Positions 47,574-60,405 of a stretch of 64,000 bases of DNA are shown here, piece by piece. Location: the NCBI GenBank assembly GCA_035235625.1, contig CP141149.1, positions 11,438,893-11,502,892 on the forward strand, given 5' to 3'. The stretch is from Saururus chinensis. Lineage: Eukaryota; Streptophyta; Magnoliopsida; Piperales; Saururaceae. Below the pieces are notes generated by a model. That model searched no databases, was not told the DNA's origin, and saw nothing but the letters and a program-made list of their open reading frames with translations. Both the position numbers and the translations under genes were made by a program. Positions within the stretch are counted from its first letter, which is position 1, and each line of letters opens with the position of its first letter.

Positions 47574-49396
47574 GTGGTGAAGGAGGAGCCTATTGTTACA
47601 CGTGATTTTTGTACATTTTATACACCTTTTTACCTTATTTTCTAGCATAAGATGTGGCTAATTTAGGGTTAATTAATGTTAAGATAGATATTAGTAGTTT
47701 AATTTAAATATTAATTAATTCAGGTGATCTTCGTAGATTAAGCATGCATTTGAGTTAAGTTGGACTTTTATTTAATTTTTGCACATCTCAATTATGGTCT
47801 TATTGTGCTTTGTAGGTGGATATCGCGTAGTTAACTTTCTTGATGCTCGTGACACTTCAAAAATATTTGGACACAGTTCAGACATTTTAGACGGATCAGA
47901 CATTAGTATAGAGCATAAGAAAATCGCACATACTAGAAACCAACAAAGAGGATTGTTCTTAATTCAGGACCTATGAAAAAAGGCAAGCAGCTAAATGAAC
48001 AAGTGCAGCCACATCCAAATAAAAGCATGTTTCAAAATAAGGAGACTTCAGCTACGTCGAGAACAAGAAAACAGAGAAAAATCGTAGAAAAATAGAGCAT
48101 GAAAGAAGAGAAAATTCAAAGACAGGATATAGGAAATAATGGTGCAGGAAGAAAGCTTAAGAAATGAATGATTCTAAAAAGAAAGTAACAGCTAATAATG
48201 GACAAAATTGATAGCCTAAAGAAAGAAAACAACTATTGTCTAGAGTTTATAAAAGAACAAAGCACATTTTTACATTTGAAAGGAGAGAGGAGACGAACGA
48301 ACTAGCTGTAATGAAATCCCTTAATCCCATCCTCCAAAAACCTTCAATAAACAGTTTAAAAGCCAGAGAATCCAAGTCCAAAGTCGGAGCAACAAAGAAC
48401 AAGCAAAAGAAAAAAAATCATTTTGCAGGGTTACTCTAACAGAGTAGGAGGCTGAAGACAATGAACACTGTCATTTTGAATGGTCACTGTTATTTTGAAT
48501 TTTTCTTGATTTTTTTTCTAAATTTGTAAGTTTTTTCACTTAACTCAATGGAGATTATAGTATTAGTTTTTAGTTTAATGATTAACTAGTTTTTTTGAAC
48601 TAAGGTTAGGATGAACCTCATATTAATTTTGTAGAGTTCTAATTCATATGATTTGGTTAATTTTCCAAAGGGTGTTAATGTTAATTGTTCTTATCTCATT
48701 TTGATTAGTAGAATTGATTTGAATATGAGTATAGTTATGTTCTTCTCATGTTTTGAATTAGTTTTTATTAATTGAATGCTTTGTTTTAGGTTGTTAATTA
48801 TTAGAATTTGGTATGAATTGTGATTTGTTAATATGGATAAAACTTATGACTTGGTTTTATTCTATTAAATCGAGGAAGAATATAGTTTAATATTTTTATT
48901 AGAGGTTTAAAAGATGAAAGTTTTCATGATAAAGACAATTGATTTCTAGTTTATTGTGAGTTATATTTGGGAAATAAATTAATGAACATGAATGTGATTT
49001 TCTACATCTTAATAAGAGGGGATTATGAAACCTTAGTCAATTTTCATTTAATAATTTTAATTAATTTGTTAGTTTAAATAAATTATAGCCTTTATCTTTT
49101 ATTCAAATTTCTTTTCCTTTGGTCTTTTAGTTCATTTTAGCAATTTAAGTTTATTTTCGTTTATTCTTTGCCTTAATTTCTCTTAGTTAAATTAGTTATT
49201 CTCTTTATAAGTCATTAACTAGATTTGGGTTTACTTAAGTTAGATTAAATTAATTTTCTGATTTCAAGTCTATGTGGGATTGACTTTATTTTGTCAATTA
49301 TACTTCGGTACGATTTATGTACTTGCAAGTAAATAATTAAAATTCAACAAAACCTGCTTTGGCGGACATTTGACGAGTGGTGAAGGGGGAGCCCAT
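47574..49396. repeat. Insertion-like AT-rich segment between 20-bp near-identical direct repeats
   Basis: GTGGTGAAGGAGGAGCCTAT (47574-47593) and GTGGTGAAGGGGGAGCCCAT (49377-49396) differ at 2 of 20 bases and flank 1783 bp of different, AT-rich composition starting 'TGTTACACGTG'. Near its right end 'TTCGGTACGATTTATGTACT' is wording often found in plant gypsy non-coding regions. No LTR pair, TIR or coding sequence was found, so the class is unknown. Confidence 0.45.
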
Positions 49397-50616
49397 AGAG
49401 ATAGAGATCTAATGGACTGTAGAGGGGGGACTAGGGAGGTTGCAGTTGACATAGAGGAACGATGAGGAAGGAGGGGAGATGGCTATAACATGGAGGGAGA
49501 GAAGTCGAGAACTAAAAAAGAGGGTTACATATGAGTTAGGCTTTTGGTTAGCAAATCTTGGCTTTGAAATCAATGGTGGAGATTATTTTAGGGTTTTTAT
49601 AAGTTGATTGGTTCGGTTCAATTATCGCTTCTTATGTGGCTGGAATCAAACTAGAACCAATACGTAACTCCAGGAACAGAATTGAATAGGAATAAAACAG
49701 GTAATTTTTGCTACATTTTGGTTATGATTTTTTGGTGCAGCCCTAAATTGATGAATCTAGCAAAGAAAAAAACAGGGGGAAGGTGTATCAAGAAACACTT
49801 TCTTTCACAACTACGATTTTTCAAATAAGTTTTTAAAACTGATGGGGTTGCTGCAATGTATGAAATATTTTTAAAATTATTTATAAAAATACATCCTCGT
49901 CATTTTCTAACGTATGGAACATCAAACCATTCATATTTATATTAATGTGGTTTAGATACATCGCAAAATGGACTAGAAATTGTCCAATGTGAAAGCCACA
50001 CGCTTATATTGTACAACAGAGGGTAACATAAATTGGCGTCATATTTGCCTTAATTGTAAAATCTAAAACAATATAGAGTAAAACCTACCACGCTGGAGCA
50101 TTCTTACGGCAGAGTAAGAGTAGTTTACCTTAGGCACAAAAACCAACTTGACGCACAGATCATGGATTCAGTGATCTTGCCTCGTGAACATGTCTATGAG
50201 AACAATATTTGTCCTTAGAAATTAAGCGATTTCCTTACCAATTGATCAGTGGAGCGATAGGACACCAACAAATGTAGATAGAAGCTTACAAGCAAGGTAG
50301 CAGCAGTAGTTGAACAATGAGGTAAAAGAAAGGACAGATAGTATTTTACAACGTAGCGGTTGAAACTTTGCAATTAATCGATTGCTCGACGACTAATTAT
50401 ATAAGTAGACTTCTCGCAATAGCAAGCTTTCAAATTGGTACATAATGCTAATTGACATGCTTAATGCACATATGTACTTCCACTATCATTGGCTTACTCT
50501 TACTCTTTGTGGGGAGTTAATTGGGTCCTATATTGTTTACATACAGCCTGACAGAGGTTTGAGATTATGAGTTGTATTCACTGGGGTGAAGAGAGCCCAC
50601 CTCTTTAAGCAAGAGG
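49397..50616. other. Intergenic, no gene seen
   Basis: The G-rich context resumes to about 49540, then mixed AT-rich sequence without family features. Confidence 0.45.
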
Positions 50617-50755
50617 GATAATGCTATTCTTACACTAGGTTTTGATTGAAACTAATAGAGTGGAATTAACCTAGGGGGATCTACTTTTCATAGTCCAATC
50701 AAAACCTCTTATAAGATTTTAGTGGACAGAGAGTAGAGTAGGGAAATTATTATAT
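50617..50755. mobile_element. Possible small MITE-like inverted repeat
   Basis: Perfect 12-bp inverted arms AGGTTTTGATTG (50637-50648) and CAATCAAAACCT (50696-50707). Weakly complementary outer sequence ('GGATAATGCTATTCTTAC' against 'GTAGGGAAATTATTATA') suggests longer, decayed termini. No TSD fixed. Confidence 0.4.
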
Positions 50756-51408
50756 AGAAGAGCCACACTTTCATCGAATACAGTGATGTAACGCTGCTTC
50801 CATAATTGCAGAGCAGTACAAAGGCCAGCTTAAACCAGAAGGAAGCAGGTAATGAGGAGAGCCTATTATCAACATGTACCCTTTGATAATGTGATTGCGA
50901 CTTATAGTAATCTTACGATCAATGCAAGTGTTCATTGCTCTGTCCTGAAGATAGATTTATGATGCTTAAGGGTCAATTAGACGTCTTTCGTAGGATACAA
51001 TAATCTTCCCACATGCAGAAGCAGCACTTCAATCTTCATACACTATGAATCGCAATTGCAATTTTAACACTCTTACATAGAGTCCAAATAATACTCATTA
51101 AGAATAATGACTGGAAATAAAACCACTATTTTAAGATTAAACAAATTCATCTCTAAAAGATATCTTCTAATGACCAATGCAAGCCAACCTGGCTCGAACC
51201 GCTGGCCGGCCATGAGCATGTGTGGCAATCAACTTCCAAAATACAACAAAACTCTTTGTCGGTCTTAGGTTGCACTTCATTAAGCACAACTCGAACATTT
51301 GTACAATGAGGAAGAAGATGACTGTAATTGTTAAATTTTTTATGTAGTTTCAATATGTATTATATGTTAGAGACCTGTTGGCCATCTTAACTCTACAAAC
51401 CAAATCTA
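50756..51408. other. Intergenic flank of the copia element, no gene seen
   Basis: No supported gene. A 66-residue minus frame at 51153-51353 is cysteine- and histidine-bearing but I do not recognise it. Confidence 0.4.
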
Positions 51409-51413
51409 CACTT

Positions 51414-51950
51414 TGTGCGGCGTGAGTCCTATTTCATTGAGACTTATCAAGGGCTAGTTTGGTAACTGTGCTACAAGACCTAAGTTATAAATACAAATCA
51501 TATAGGAGGCCGATGTGATGGGTTGAGAATATAGCGTGTGGAGAAAACCAAAGAAGACAAGGACCGCCATAACCCAGAACTGAGAGGTCAACGCAAAGCA
51601 ACGCAGAGAGAAGGAAAACAAGAATTTATAGGAGAAGAAGTTGGAGTTTTTTTGTGTCTTGTTGATGAGTGATCTTTGTAATTCTCTTATATTTTGATTC
51701 TCTATCTAGTGGAATTGTGTGATCTTGTGGATGTAGGAAGCAAGGCCAAACCACATTAAATTCCCTTGTGTCATTTGCTTTCTTGTTAGTGTGTTTACAA
51801 TCCTCTATTCCGCTATACAGGCAGAGAACAGTAGATTTATACTATGTTCGCCTAGAACCAGAGAACAGTAAATTTATACTCTATTTGGCAAGAACCAGAG
51901 AATAGTATATTTATACTCTGCTTAGTGAGGGCCTGCTTTAGTTCCCTACA
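51414..51950 (+). repeat. 5' LTR of element C
   Basis: 537 bp, ends CCCTACA. Its last quarter holds three 37-bp tandem units. Confidence 0.9.
51822..51932 (+). repeat. Three 37-bp tandem units in the element C LTR
   Basis: Units start at exactly 51822, 51859 and 51896. Each carries 'CAGAGAACAGTAAATTTATA' (or variants) and then 'CTCTG.TTGGC..GAAC'. The 3' LTR has the same array at 56158, 56189 and 56226, the first unit shortened by 6 bases. Confidence 0.88.
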
Positions 51951-51952
51951 AT

Positions 51953-51964
51953 TGGTATCAGAGC
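51953..51964 (+). other. Primer-binding site of element C
   Basis: TGGTATCAGAGC, exact complement of the initiator tRNA-Met 3' end. Confidence 0.85.
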
Positions 51965-51974
51965 TTCAGGAGAA

Positions 51975-54900
51975 GATGGCCGACGATAGCAAATTCAAGA
52001 TAGAGAAGTTCAATGGCCAAAATTATAGATTTTAGCGCATGCAAATTGAAGATTACTTGTACCAAAATGATATTTGTTAACCGTTGTTTGCAACCAAGCC
52101 TGTTGGTGAAGACAAGGTGGATGAGATTGCTAGGTGGGAGTTGCTTGATCGCAAGGCTTTAGGAGTGGTCAGGTTTTCTATTTCTTCATCGGTAGCTTTG
52201 AACATCATGAAGCTCAAGACCATGAAAGAATGCTTTGATCTGCTTGAACAGTTATATGCGAGTCCTTCTACAAACAAGATACATCTTGTGACTAGTTTCT
52301 TTGATTTGAAAATATTTGATGATGAGACGTGGCAAATCACTTGAATTCGTTCCATGTTTTTTTTAATCAACTTGAGGCAGTAGCTGTTAATTTTATTGAA
52401 TATATACAGTCTATTGCTTTTCTTAAGTCTTTGCCATATGATTGAGAATCATATAAAGTTATTGTTCATAGTTCCTATAAGGCAGATAAATTTAAGTTGA
52501 ATGATGTGTGTAGAATGATATTGGCTAAAGAAAAATGTCGTAAAGGTGGTTCTTCTTCATTCGTAACAACCTTAACTATCGAGGAAAGGGGGCGGCGACC
52601 TCAAAGAGGCAAACTAGGATGGAAAGGGAAGTCTAGGAGGGGGCGGCCTAAGTCTAAGCATCATAAGGATGATGGGGTTTGTAGGTAGTGGTGGTAGAAA
52701 GACCACTTGAAGAAAGATTGCCCAAACCCCCCTCATGATGGAGCAAAAAATCATGCTAAAAACAATGTTAATGTTGTTGAATCTGATTACATGTTATTGT
52801 CTATGGAAAGTAAATGTGATGCTTGGATTATTGATAGTGGTGTCTCATTTCATGCTACTTTTAGAAAAGATTTGATGTAGAATTTTATGGCTAGTGATGT
52901 GGGCAATGTCTATTTAGATAATGACCAAGCTTGTGAAATCATAGGTAAGGGTGACATACATTTGTTGCTTGATGAAAATGTTGTGCTCGTGTTAAAAGAT
53001 GTCCGTCTTATACCTTGTTTAACAAAGAATATTATTTATATTGGTCAATTAGCTACTTGTGGTGTTATTACTCACTCCATGAGCTTGTACACATAGATGT
53101 TTGGGGACCAGCACAAGTTCCATCCCTTCGAGGTGCGTGTTACTTCATTACTTTTATTGATGATGTTTCTCGCAAGTTATGGGCTTACTTGCTAAGAATA
53201 AATTAGATATATTTTCTATCTTTGTGCAATGGAAAACATTTGTTGAGAATGAGACAAGATTAAAATTGAAGTGTTTAGAGTCAGACAATGGAGGTGGGTA
53301 CTATAGTAGGGAATTCCAGTCCTATTGTGATAAACATGACATTCGAAGATTACTTACTACTCTCAGACAGTCCAGACAGAATGGTGTTGCTGAGAGGATG
53401 AGCATGACCATCATGGAGAAGGCTCGTAGTATGTGGCTACACTATGGCCTTCTGCTCTCGTTTTAGAGTCTGTTGACACTACAACATATTTGATCAACAG
53501 GTCTCCATGCTATCTCCTAGATGGAGGCATCCCTAAAGAGGCATGGTCAAAGAAGGAGGTAAAGATTGATCACTAAAGAGTTTTTGGTTGTGCTGCTTAT
53601 GTGCATGTTGATGCAAAGCATAGAGGGAAGTTGGATTCAAAGTCTAACAAGTGCTACTTTGTTGGGTATGAAGGAGATTCTTATGGTTATAGACTGTGGG
53701 ATCTAGTTCATAAGAAGGGCATGCAGAGTATAGATGTTGCGTTTCATGAGGCAGAGCTTTATAACACCATTAAGATCTATGAAAGGGGAACATGAAACAG
53801 GTTGGATATGAGTTTGTAGAACATGAGGTTGAAAATTCTTTAGATGATGATAGAGCTCACATGGAAAGTGGTGCATCTAGTCATGAACAGGTGGTTGATA
53901 CTTCTTCACAGACAGTTCAAGAGGATCCAACTGTTTCATTACGTACACCACATGGTTGGACCAATTCTTGGCAGATTAAGAAAAAGAGGATATTTGACCC
54001 CTTTGATCCTGAGATCACATATAGTATGCATTCTATATTTGATCCTAGTCTAAATTACTTGCTTTTGACTGATAGTGGTGAACTAGAAACCTTTGAGGAA
54101 GCTTGTAGGATAGACACTTCAGTTTAGCTATAGAGGATGAGATGGATTCACTGACATCTAATCAGACTTGGGAATTACTTCCCCTACCTCCAGGTAAAAA
54201 GGCATTACATAACAAGTGGGTTTACAGGCTGAAACATGAAGCTGATAGAAGTAAGAGGTACAAAGCTAGACTAGTTGTCAAAGGCTTTCATCAGAAGTAT
54301 AAAGTAGATTATACAGAGATATATGCTCCTGTTGCTAGAGTTGCTACCATCAGAATGGTGTTATCCATTGTTGCAGTTGAGGATCTTCACTTAGAGTAGT
54401 TGGATGTTAAAACATCATTCTTACATGGCGACTTGGAAGAGGAGATCTATATGCATCAACCCCAAGGTTATATGCTAAGAGGAAAGGAGAACATATTTGT
54501 AGGTGTCAAAAAGCTTGTATGGTCTCAAGCAAGCTCTAAGACAGTGGTATTGAAAATTTGATGGGTTTATGGTATCCATTAGATTTTATCATTGCTTCTC
54601 TAATTATTGCTGTTATTATAAAATGTTGAGAACCACTTACTTGTTTTTGCTGTTATATGTGGATGACATATTGATTGCAAGAGCAAAGTATGGTAAAATT
54701 GAGATGCTTAAGAGATAATTATCTTCTAATTTTGTAATGAAGGATCTTGGATCAGCCAAGCAGATCCTTGGTATGTGAATTACAAGTGATAGAGAGTAGA
54801 AAATGTTAAAATTATCCTAAGAGGAGTATCTTGAAATGGTCTTAATGAAGTTCAACATGTTGGGTGCCAAACCAGTTGGTACTCCTTGGGCGATCCACTT

Positions 54901-55693
54901 CAGACTTTCTAATGACCAATCTCCTAGCACACTGGAGGAAATAATCCCCATGAACAGGGTTTTTTATGTATCTGTTGTAGGTTCATTGATGTATGCAGCC
55001 ATATGTATTAGACCAGTTATTTCTCATGTTGTGAGTCAGGTTGCAAGGTTTATGGAAAATCTAGGAGAAGAGCACTTGAATGCAGTGAAGTAGATTCTAA
55101 GATATCTGAAGGGTTCTTCAGGTATGTCTTTGCACTTTGGTGGGAATTCTAAAATTAACATGGTTGGTGTTGTTGATTCATATTTTAGAGGTAATCAAGA
55201 TAACAGAAGAAGTGCCACAGGTTTTGTCTTCACATTGGGCAGTGGTGCAATTGCTTGGCAGTCAAAATTGCAGAAAATTGTAACAAATTCATCTGCTGAG
55301 GCAGAGTTAATTATAGCCATTGAAGCTTGCAAGATGATGATGTAGTTAAAAGCATTCTTGAAGGAGTTGGGAAAATCTCATGAGAGATGTGTACTCTATT
55401 GTGATAACAAGAGTGCAATTGATATGGCAAATAATAATGTGTTTCACTCTAGAACAAAACATATTAAGATCAAATATAATTTTATGAGAGAACTTGTTGT
55501 AAAAAAGGTCTTCTTGGAAAAGATACATACAAAGGAAAATTCAGCAAATATGCTAACTAAAGTAGTGACGATGGAGAAATTGAGCTTTTGCTCAACCACC
55601 ATCGGTCTTCTACACAAGAAGGATGGTGGTGATCACACAGTTGCATTAGATATGAGTGGATTTATTATCTTACTTGCAATTGACTCTATTTGA
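51975..55693 (+). pseudogene. Gag-pol of copia element C, many stop codons
   Basis: Order is copia-type. Gag: 'KFKIEKFNGQNY', then TAG in place of Trp, then 'KECFDLLEQLY'. The zinc knuckle is ruined ('GVCR' then stop, later 'HLKKDCPNPP'). Protease: 'WIIDSGVSFHAT'. Integrase: 'HIDVWGPAQV', 'SDNGGGYYS', 'NGVAERM', so its D, D, E survive. RT: 'ELLPLPPGKKAL', 'LDVKTSFLHGDLEEEIYM', 'LLLYVDDILIA'. RNase H: 'AEAELIIAIEA', 'YCDNKSAID'. The last frame (55358-55693) ends in 'SANMLTKVVTMEKL'. Stops such as those at 54397, 55091 and 55343 replace Gln or Trp codons, as expected from C-to-T decay. Not functional. Confidence 0.85.
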
Positions 55694-55772
55694 AAATTGA
55701 TTCAAATGGGATCAGTTTGAGTGGGAGAATGGTTGATGAAGATTATAGGCAAATAGGTCTCAAGTGGGAGAT

Positions 55773-56280
55773 TGTGCGGCGTGAGTCCTATTTCGTTGGG
55801 ACTTATCATGTGCTAGTTTGGTCATTGTGCTAGTTTGGTCATTGTCCTATTTCGTTGAGAAGAGTCTATAACATGTGGAGAAAACCAGAGAAGACAAAAA
55901 CCTCCATAACCCAGAATCAGGAGGCCAACGTAGAGCAACACAGAGAGAAAGAAAACAAGAATTTCTAGGAGAAGAAGTTGAAAGTTTCTTCTGTGTCTTG
56001 TTGAGTGATCTTTGTAATTCTCTTGTATTTTGATTCTCTATCTAGTGGAATTATGTGATCCCGTGGATATAGGTAGCAAGGTTGAACCATGTTAATTTCT
56101 CTTATGTCATTTACTTTCTTATTGGCGTGTCTAAGATCCTCCATTCCGCTGTATAGGCAGAGAACAAAAGATTTATACTCTGTTAGCCCATAGAATAGTA
56201 AATTTATACTATGTTCGGCTAGAACCAGAGTATAGTAAATTTATACTCAGCTTAGTGAGGGCCTGTTTTATTTCCCCACA
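55773..56280 (+). repeat. 3' LTR of element C
   Basis: 508 bp, ends CCCCACA. It carries a short local duplication ('GCTAGTTTGGTCATTGTG') near 55810-55850 and lacks a block present in the 5' LTR. Confidence 0.88.
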
Positions 56281-56285
56281 CACTT

Positions 56286-56643
56286 CACATACGATGATTC
56301 CTTAACCATCCCACTTTTGGACAACCTGTCCTGGCTGGCTCTAGGTGTGGGCGTGCATGCATGGTTTGAACCAATCCAAACTGACATGGGTGCAAGATCT
56401 CTCTCCCACAAAAGTATACCCCCTTAGGACTTGAATATGCAGCCAATTTAAGCTCTTATATACCCATCTAAGTTCCTTTTCACTTTGAATGTGAAACTAT
56501 TGCATTCATCAAATAACTCAGGAGGCAATTTCTTGTTCATTTAGAAAGTTTGTAGAACACTTATAGATTATTCTAAGTATTTAAGCCTCATGCCCTATGT
56601 AGAATTTTGCAATGGCACAATCCAAAATAAAGCAGAAAAATAA
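56286..56643. other. Spacer between copia elements, no gene seen
   Basis: Mixed sequence with no coding pattern. Confidence 0.5.
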
Positions 56644-57069
56644 TGCAAGTAAATAAATAGAGCAAGACACAGAAATTTATGTGGTTCGGCAAGGTGCCTA
56701 CGTCTACGACCGGAGAGAGCCTTCCACTATCACTTGAGAAATATTCGGATGAATTACAAGCCTCTCAAACAGCCCCTTGAGAGAAACCCCTTATACATCC
56801 AATCTCATCCCTCTCTCACAAGAAATAAAACCAAGAGAAGAAAACTCTCTTTGCTGCCCAAAACCAAGAGAAAACAAAGTAGTTCACTAAGCCTCACAGC
56901 CCACGTAGAAGAGAAAGAAGAAAAAAAAATCTCCAATCATGTCCATGTGTAACAAAACAGGGAGAGATAACTATATGAAAATCTTATTTTCGGTTCACCT
57001 TTATCAAGTCCGTAATGGACCGGAGTCCAACCCCTGCTGGACTTTTCAAACATAAGTCATGTAATAACA
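56644..57069 (-). repeat. 3' LTR of element D
   Basis: 426 bp. Contains a 'TGTGGTTCGGCAAGGTGCCTAC' word on the plus strand that recurs in many plant copia LTRs. Confidence 0.88.
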
Positions 57070-57191
57070 ATCTCCACCTTGACTTGAGTTTGACAAGTCA
57101 CCTAGGAGAATCATCCACACCTGCATGTGTCCCTGCGTCCTCCACCTTGAACGCAACTCCTTCCACACCCCAACTGGGTGCAATGTGATCC

Positions 57192-60100
57192 TCAACATCT
57201 TGTGAGATTAAGCAAGCTCAAGCAGTGGTTGAACTTTTCAGTGGTCACCGGCTTTGTTAACATATTTGCAGTATTGTCTTTTGTGTCCACCTTCTGAAGA
57301 TTGATCTCCCCATCTGACACATATTCCCTTATTTTGTGATATTTTACTGCAATGTACTTTGTCCTGACATGATAAACTTGATTTTTTGCTAAATGTATAG
57401 CACTTTGACTAAAACAAAGTACTTTGATATTCTCTTGTTTCAAACCAAGTTCATTGACCAAGCCCTTCAACCATATAGCCTCCTTAGTTGCTTCTACAAC
57501 TGCCATGTATTCAGTCTCTATTGTTGATAAAGCAATCACTGCCTGGAGAATAGGCCTCCAACTGATTGCACCACCTGCAAAAGTGAACACATATCCTGTG
57601 GTAGACTTATGCTTATCCAGATCATCTGCAAAGTCTGCATCCACATATCTAGCTATATTTGCCAATGTTCCATCATTCTCAAACAAAATGCCAACATTCT
57701 TTATCCCATTTAGATATCTCAAAATCCACTTTACAACATCCCAATGCTTCCTTCGTGGATTAGCTAAGTACCTGCTAACAATGCTCACTGCCTAGGTAAT
57801 ATCTGGCCTAATGCACACCATAGCATACATTAGACAACCAACTGCACTTGAATAAGGTACTAGCTTCGTACCTGAAATATCATCCTCTGTGGTGGGACAT
57901 AACTCTGCACTCAGCTTGAAATGTGCAATAAGAGGTGTACTAATTAGTTTTGCATTGTTCATGCAAAACCTGTCCAACACCTTCTCAATATACTTCCCTT
58001 GAGAGAGCCATAGCTTCCCAAGTTTTCTGTCTCTCTGAATCTCCATACCAAGGATCCTTTTTGCAGCTCCAAGATCCTTCATATCAAACTCATTTCCCAA
58101 TTTAGATTTCAACAAGTTAATATCTGACATATTCTTAGCAACAATTAACATATCATCAACATATAAGAGCAAATAGATATAAGAACCATCAGGAAGAACA
58201 TGAAAATTGACACAGTGATCATACTCACAACGAGTGTATCCACTGTTCAGCATAAAAGAGTCAAACCTCTTATTCCATTGTCTTGGTGATTGTTTTAAAC
58301 CATATAAAGATTTCTTCAACATGCATACCAAATCTTCCTTCCATGGTTCTTCAAAACCGTCTGGCAGCTGCATGTAAATTTGCTCTTCTAACTCCCCATG
58401 AAGGAATGATGTCTTCACATCAAGTTGTTTAAGTTCTAGATCATAGTAAGCAACCATAGCCAACAAAACTCGAACAGAAGTGTGTTTTACTACTGGAGAG
58501 AAAATTTCATTAAAATCCACACCTTCTTCCTATGCATATCCTTTGGCCACTAACCTAGCTTTAAATTGTTCAGGTTCCTTGTCTGATGAAGCCTCCTTTT
58601 TTCTGAGCACCCATTTGCTTCCTATAGCCTTTTTACCTTTAGGTAGTTCAACTAACTCCCAAGTTTTGTTCCTGTATAGAGATTTCATCTCCTCCATCAT
58701 GGCTGTCATCCACTTGTCATTGTCTTTAGACTTTATAGCATCCTGAAAACAAGATGGATCTCCACTACCAATGAATAAAGCAAAAGAAACCATATCTTCA
58801 AAGCCATACCTGATTGTTGCTTTAGTGTTTCTCTTTGCTCTTTCTTTTGCAATGCTATAAGGCTCCTGATGCTGTTCATCACCCATATGAGAATATTGCT
58901 CATTATCTTTATTATCCTCCTGGGCATCTTCATCATTTATTTCTACCTAAACTTCTATTTGTTGCTGACTTTTCTGTTGCACTAAGTCACCATCTTTTTT
59001 GCTTAACATTTGAGACTCATCAAATACCACATCTCTGCTAAAGACTACTTTCTTTGCCTCTTGATCCCAAAGTTTATATCCCTTCACTCCTTTCTCATAC
59101 CCAAGAAAAATGCATTTTTTAGACTTAGAATTAAGCTTACTTCTTTGCATGCTCTGAATATAGACATATGCATGACACCCAAAAATCCTAAGAGTGGAGT
59201 AATCTACAGGATTTTCAGTCCATACCTCTTCAGGCACCTTCAAGTCGATAGTTGTAGATGGCGACCTATTTATGATGTGACATGCCATGTTAACTGTTTT
59301 AGCCCAAAATTGCTTGGAATGATTTGCATTCAGCCCCATGCTCCTTGCCCTTTCCAAGAGTGTCTTGTTCATCCTCTTTGCTAGTCCATTTTGTTGTGGG
59401 GTTCCTGGATTATTGAAGTGGTGTGCAATCCCTTCATTCTTGCAGTAATCAACAAATTCTTTTGATTTGTATTCAGCCCCATTGTGTGACCTGAGACATT
59501 TCAACTGTTTTTCTGTCTGCTTTTTAACATGGCCTTCCACTGCTTGAACTTTATGAACACCTCTGATTTCTGTTTCATGAAATATACCCACACCTTTCTT
59601 GAGTAGTCATCAATAGAAGTCACAAAGTATTTAGCCTTACCTTTTGATGGAGTTGAAGCTGGCCCCCAAATATCTGTGTGGACCAACACATCCTTGCTTG
59701 TATGTTTCCTTGTGTGAAATCTTACCCTGCACTGTTTTCCATACAAATAATATTTACATAAACCTAATTTGTAGCTTTTGACACCTTTCAACAATTTTCT
59801 TTTATGAAGTTCTTGCATACCCCTTTCACTCATATGCCCTAACCTCATGTGCCACAAGTGTGTGTCATCATCACTGACTTCCATAAGAATAATCACAGCA
59901 GCTCCACTTGAAACTATACTCCCTATTAATTTGTATAGGTTTCCAGACCCTTCATCACCACTATTACCCATTTTGTAACTTTTAACACTCCACCTGTTGT
60001 ATTAAACTTACAGCCAAGTGCATCTAATGCTCCCAAAGAGATCAGATTCTTTTTCAAATCAGGAATATGTCCAACATTAGTAAGTGTTCGAATTATGCCA

Positions 60101-60405
60101 TCAAAAATCTTAATTTTCACAGTTCCTACTTCAATAGTCTTACATGTAGCATTATTCCCCATTAGAGATGCCAAAAATAGTAGTGCTTGTCTTCTTCTTC
60201 AACTTTAACACCCATACTGAGCAACTGAGAGGTTAATTTGTTGAACGTGTTGAAGTATTATAACAAATTTGCTCCTTCTACCATCCTGAGAGCATACAAT
60301 TGTTGCTTGAGGAATAACTTGTTTGTAAGGGATTTTGTCATGTACAAACTCTCCAATTTTGTCCAGAGTTCCGAAGCTGACTCCTCATCAATAACATTGT
60401 ATAAA
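57192..60405 (-). pseudogene. Gag-pol of copia element D, with broken catalytic residues
   Basis: Read leftward. Mid-gag ('SELWTKLESLYMTKSLTNKL') directly after the LTR. Then a jump to protease ('SLMGNNATCK', 'LKKNLISLGALDALGC'), so the knuckle and protease start are gone. Pre-integrase 'LWHMRLGHMSERGM'. Integrase 'HTDIWGPASTPS', a frameshift near 59550, 'LRSHNGAEYKS' and 'NGLAKRMNKTL': the second Asp and the Glu are His and Lys. RT has 'LLLYVDDMLIVAKN' intact. RNase H has 'DADFADDLDKHKSTTGY' but 'CFSQSAIHLAKNQVYH' (usual C-D). TAG stops at 58947-58949, 58530-58532 and 57792-57794 stand in Gln (CAG) positions. The last codons are 'NHCLSLLNLTRC'. Confidence 0.85.

Larger units (their letters stand above)
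51414..56280 (+). mobile_element. Complete but defunct Ty1/copia retrotransposon (element C)
   Basis: 4867 bp. 5' LTR 51414-51950 and 3' LTR 55773-56280 both start TGTGCGGCGTGAGTCC. Perfect 5-bp TSD CACTT at 51409-51413 and 56281-56285. PBS TGGTATCAGAGC lies two bases after the 5' LTR, and a purine-rich 'AAGTGGGAGAT' precedes the 3' LTR. LTR lengths differ (537 against 508), including an indel region and a local duplication in the 3' copy, so this insertion is old. Confidence 0.9.

Noticed and set aside
51153-51353. 66-residue minus-strand frame with Cys/His, possible SWIM-type zinc finger of a MULE/FAR1 protein
   Set aside because: The C-x-C...C-x-H spacing does not fit and no other transposase part is nearby.
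56680-56730. GTGGTTCGGC...GCCTACG in the element D LTR as a Cassandra-type 5S RNA promoter
   Set aside because: The wording is common in many copia LTRs, and the A-box/C-box arrangement of 5S genes is not evident.
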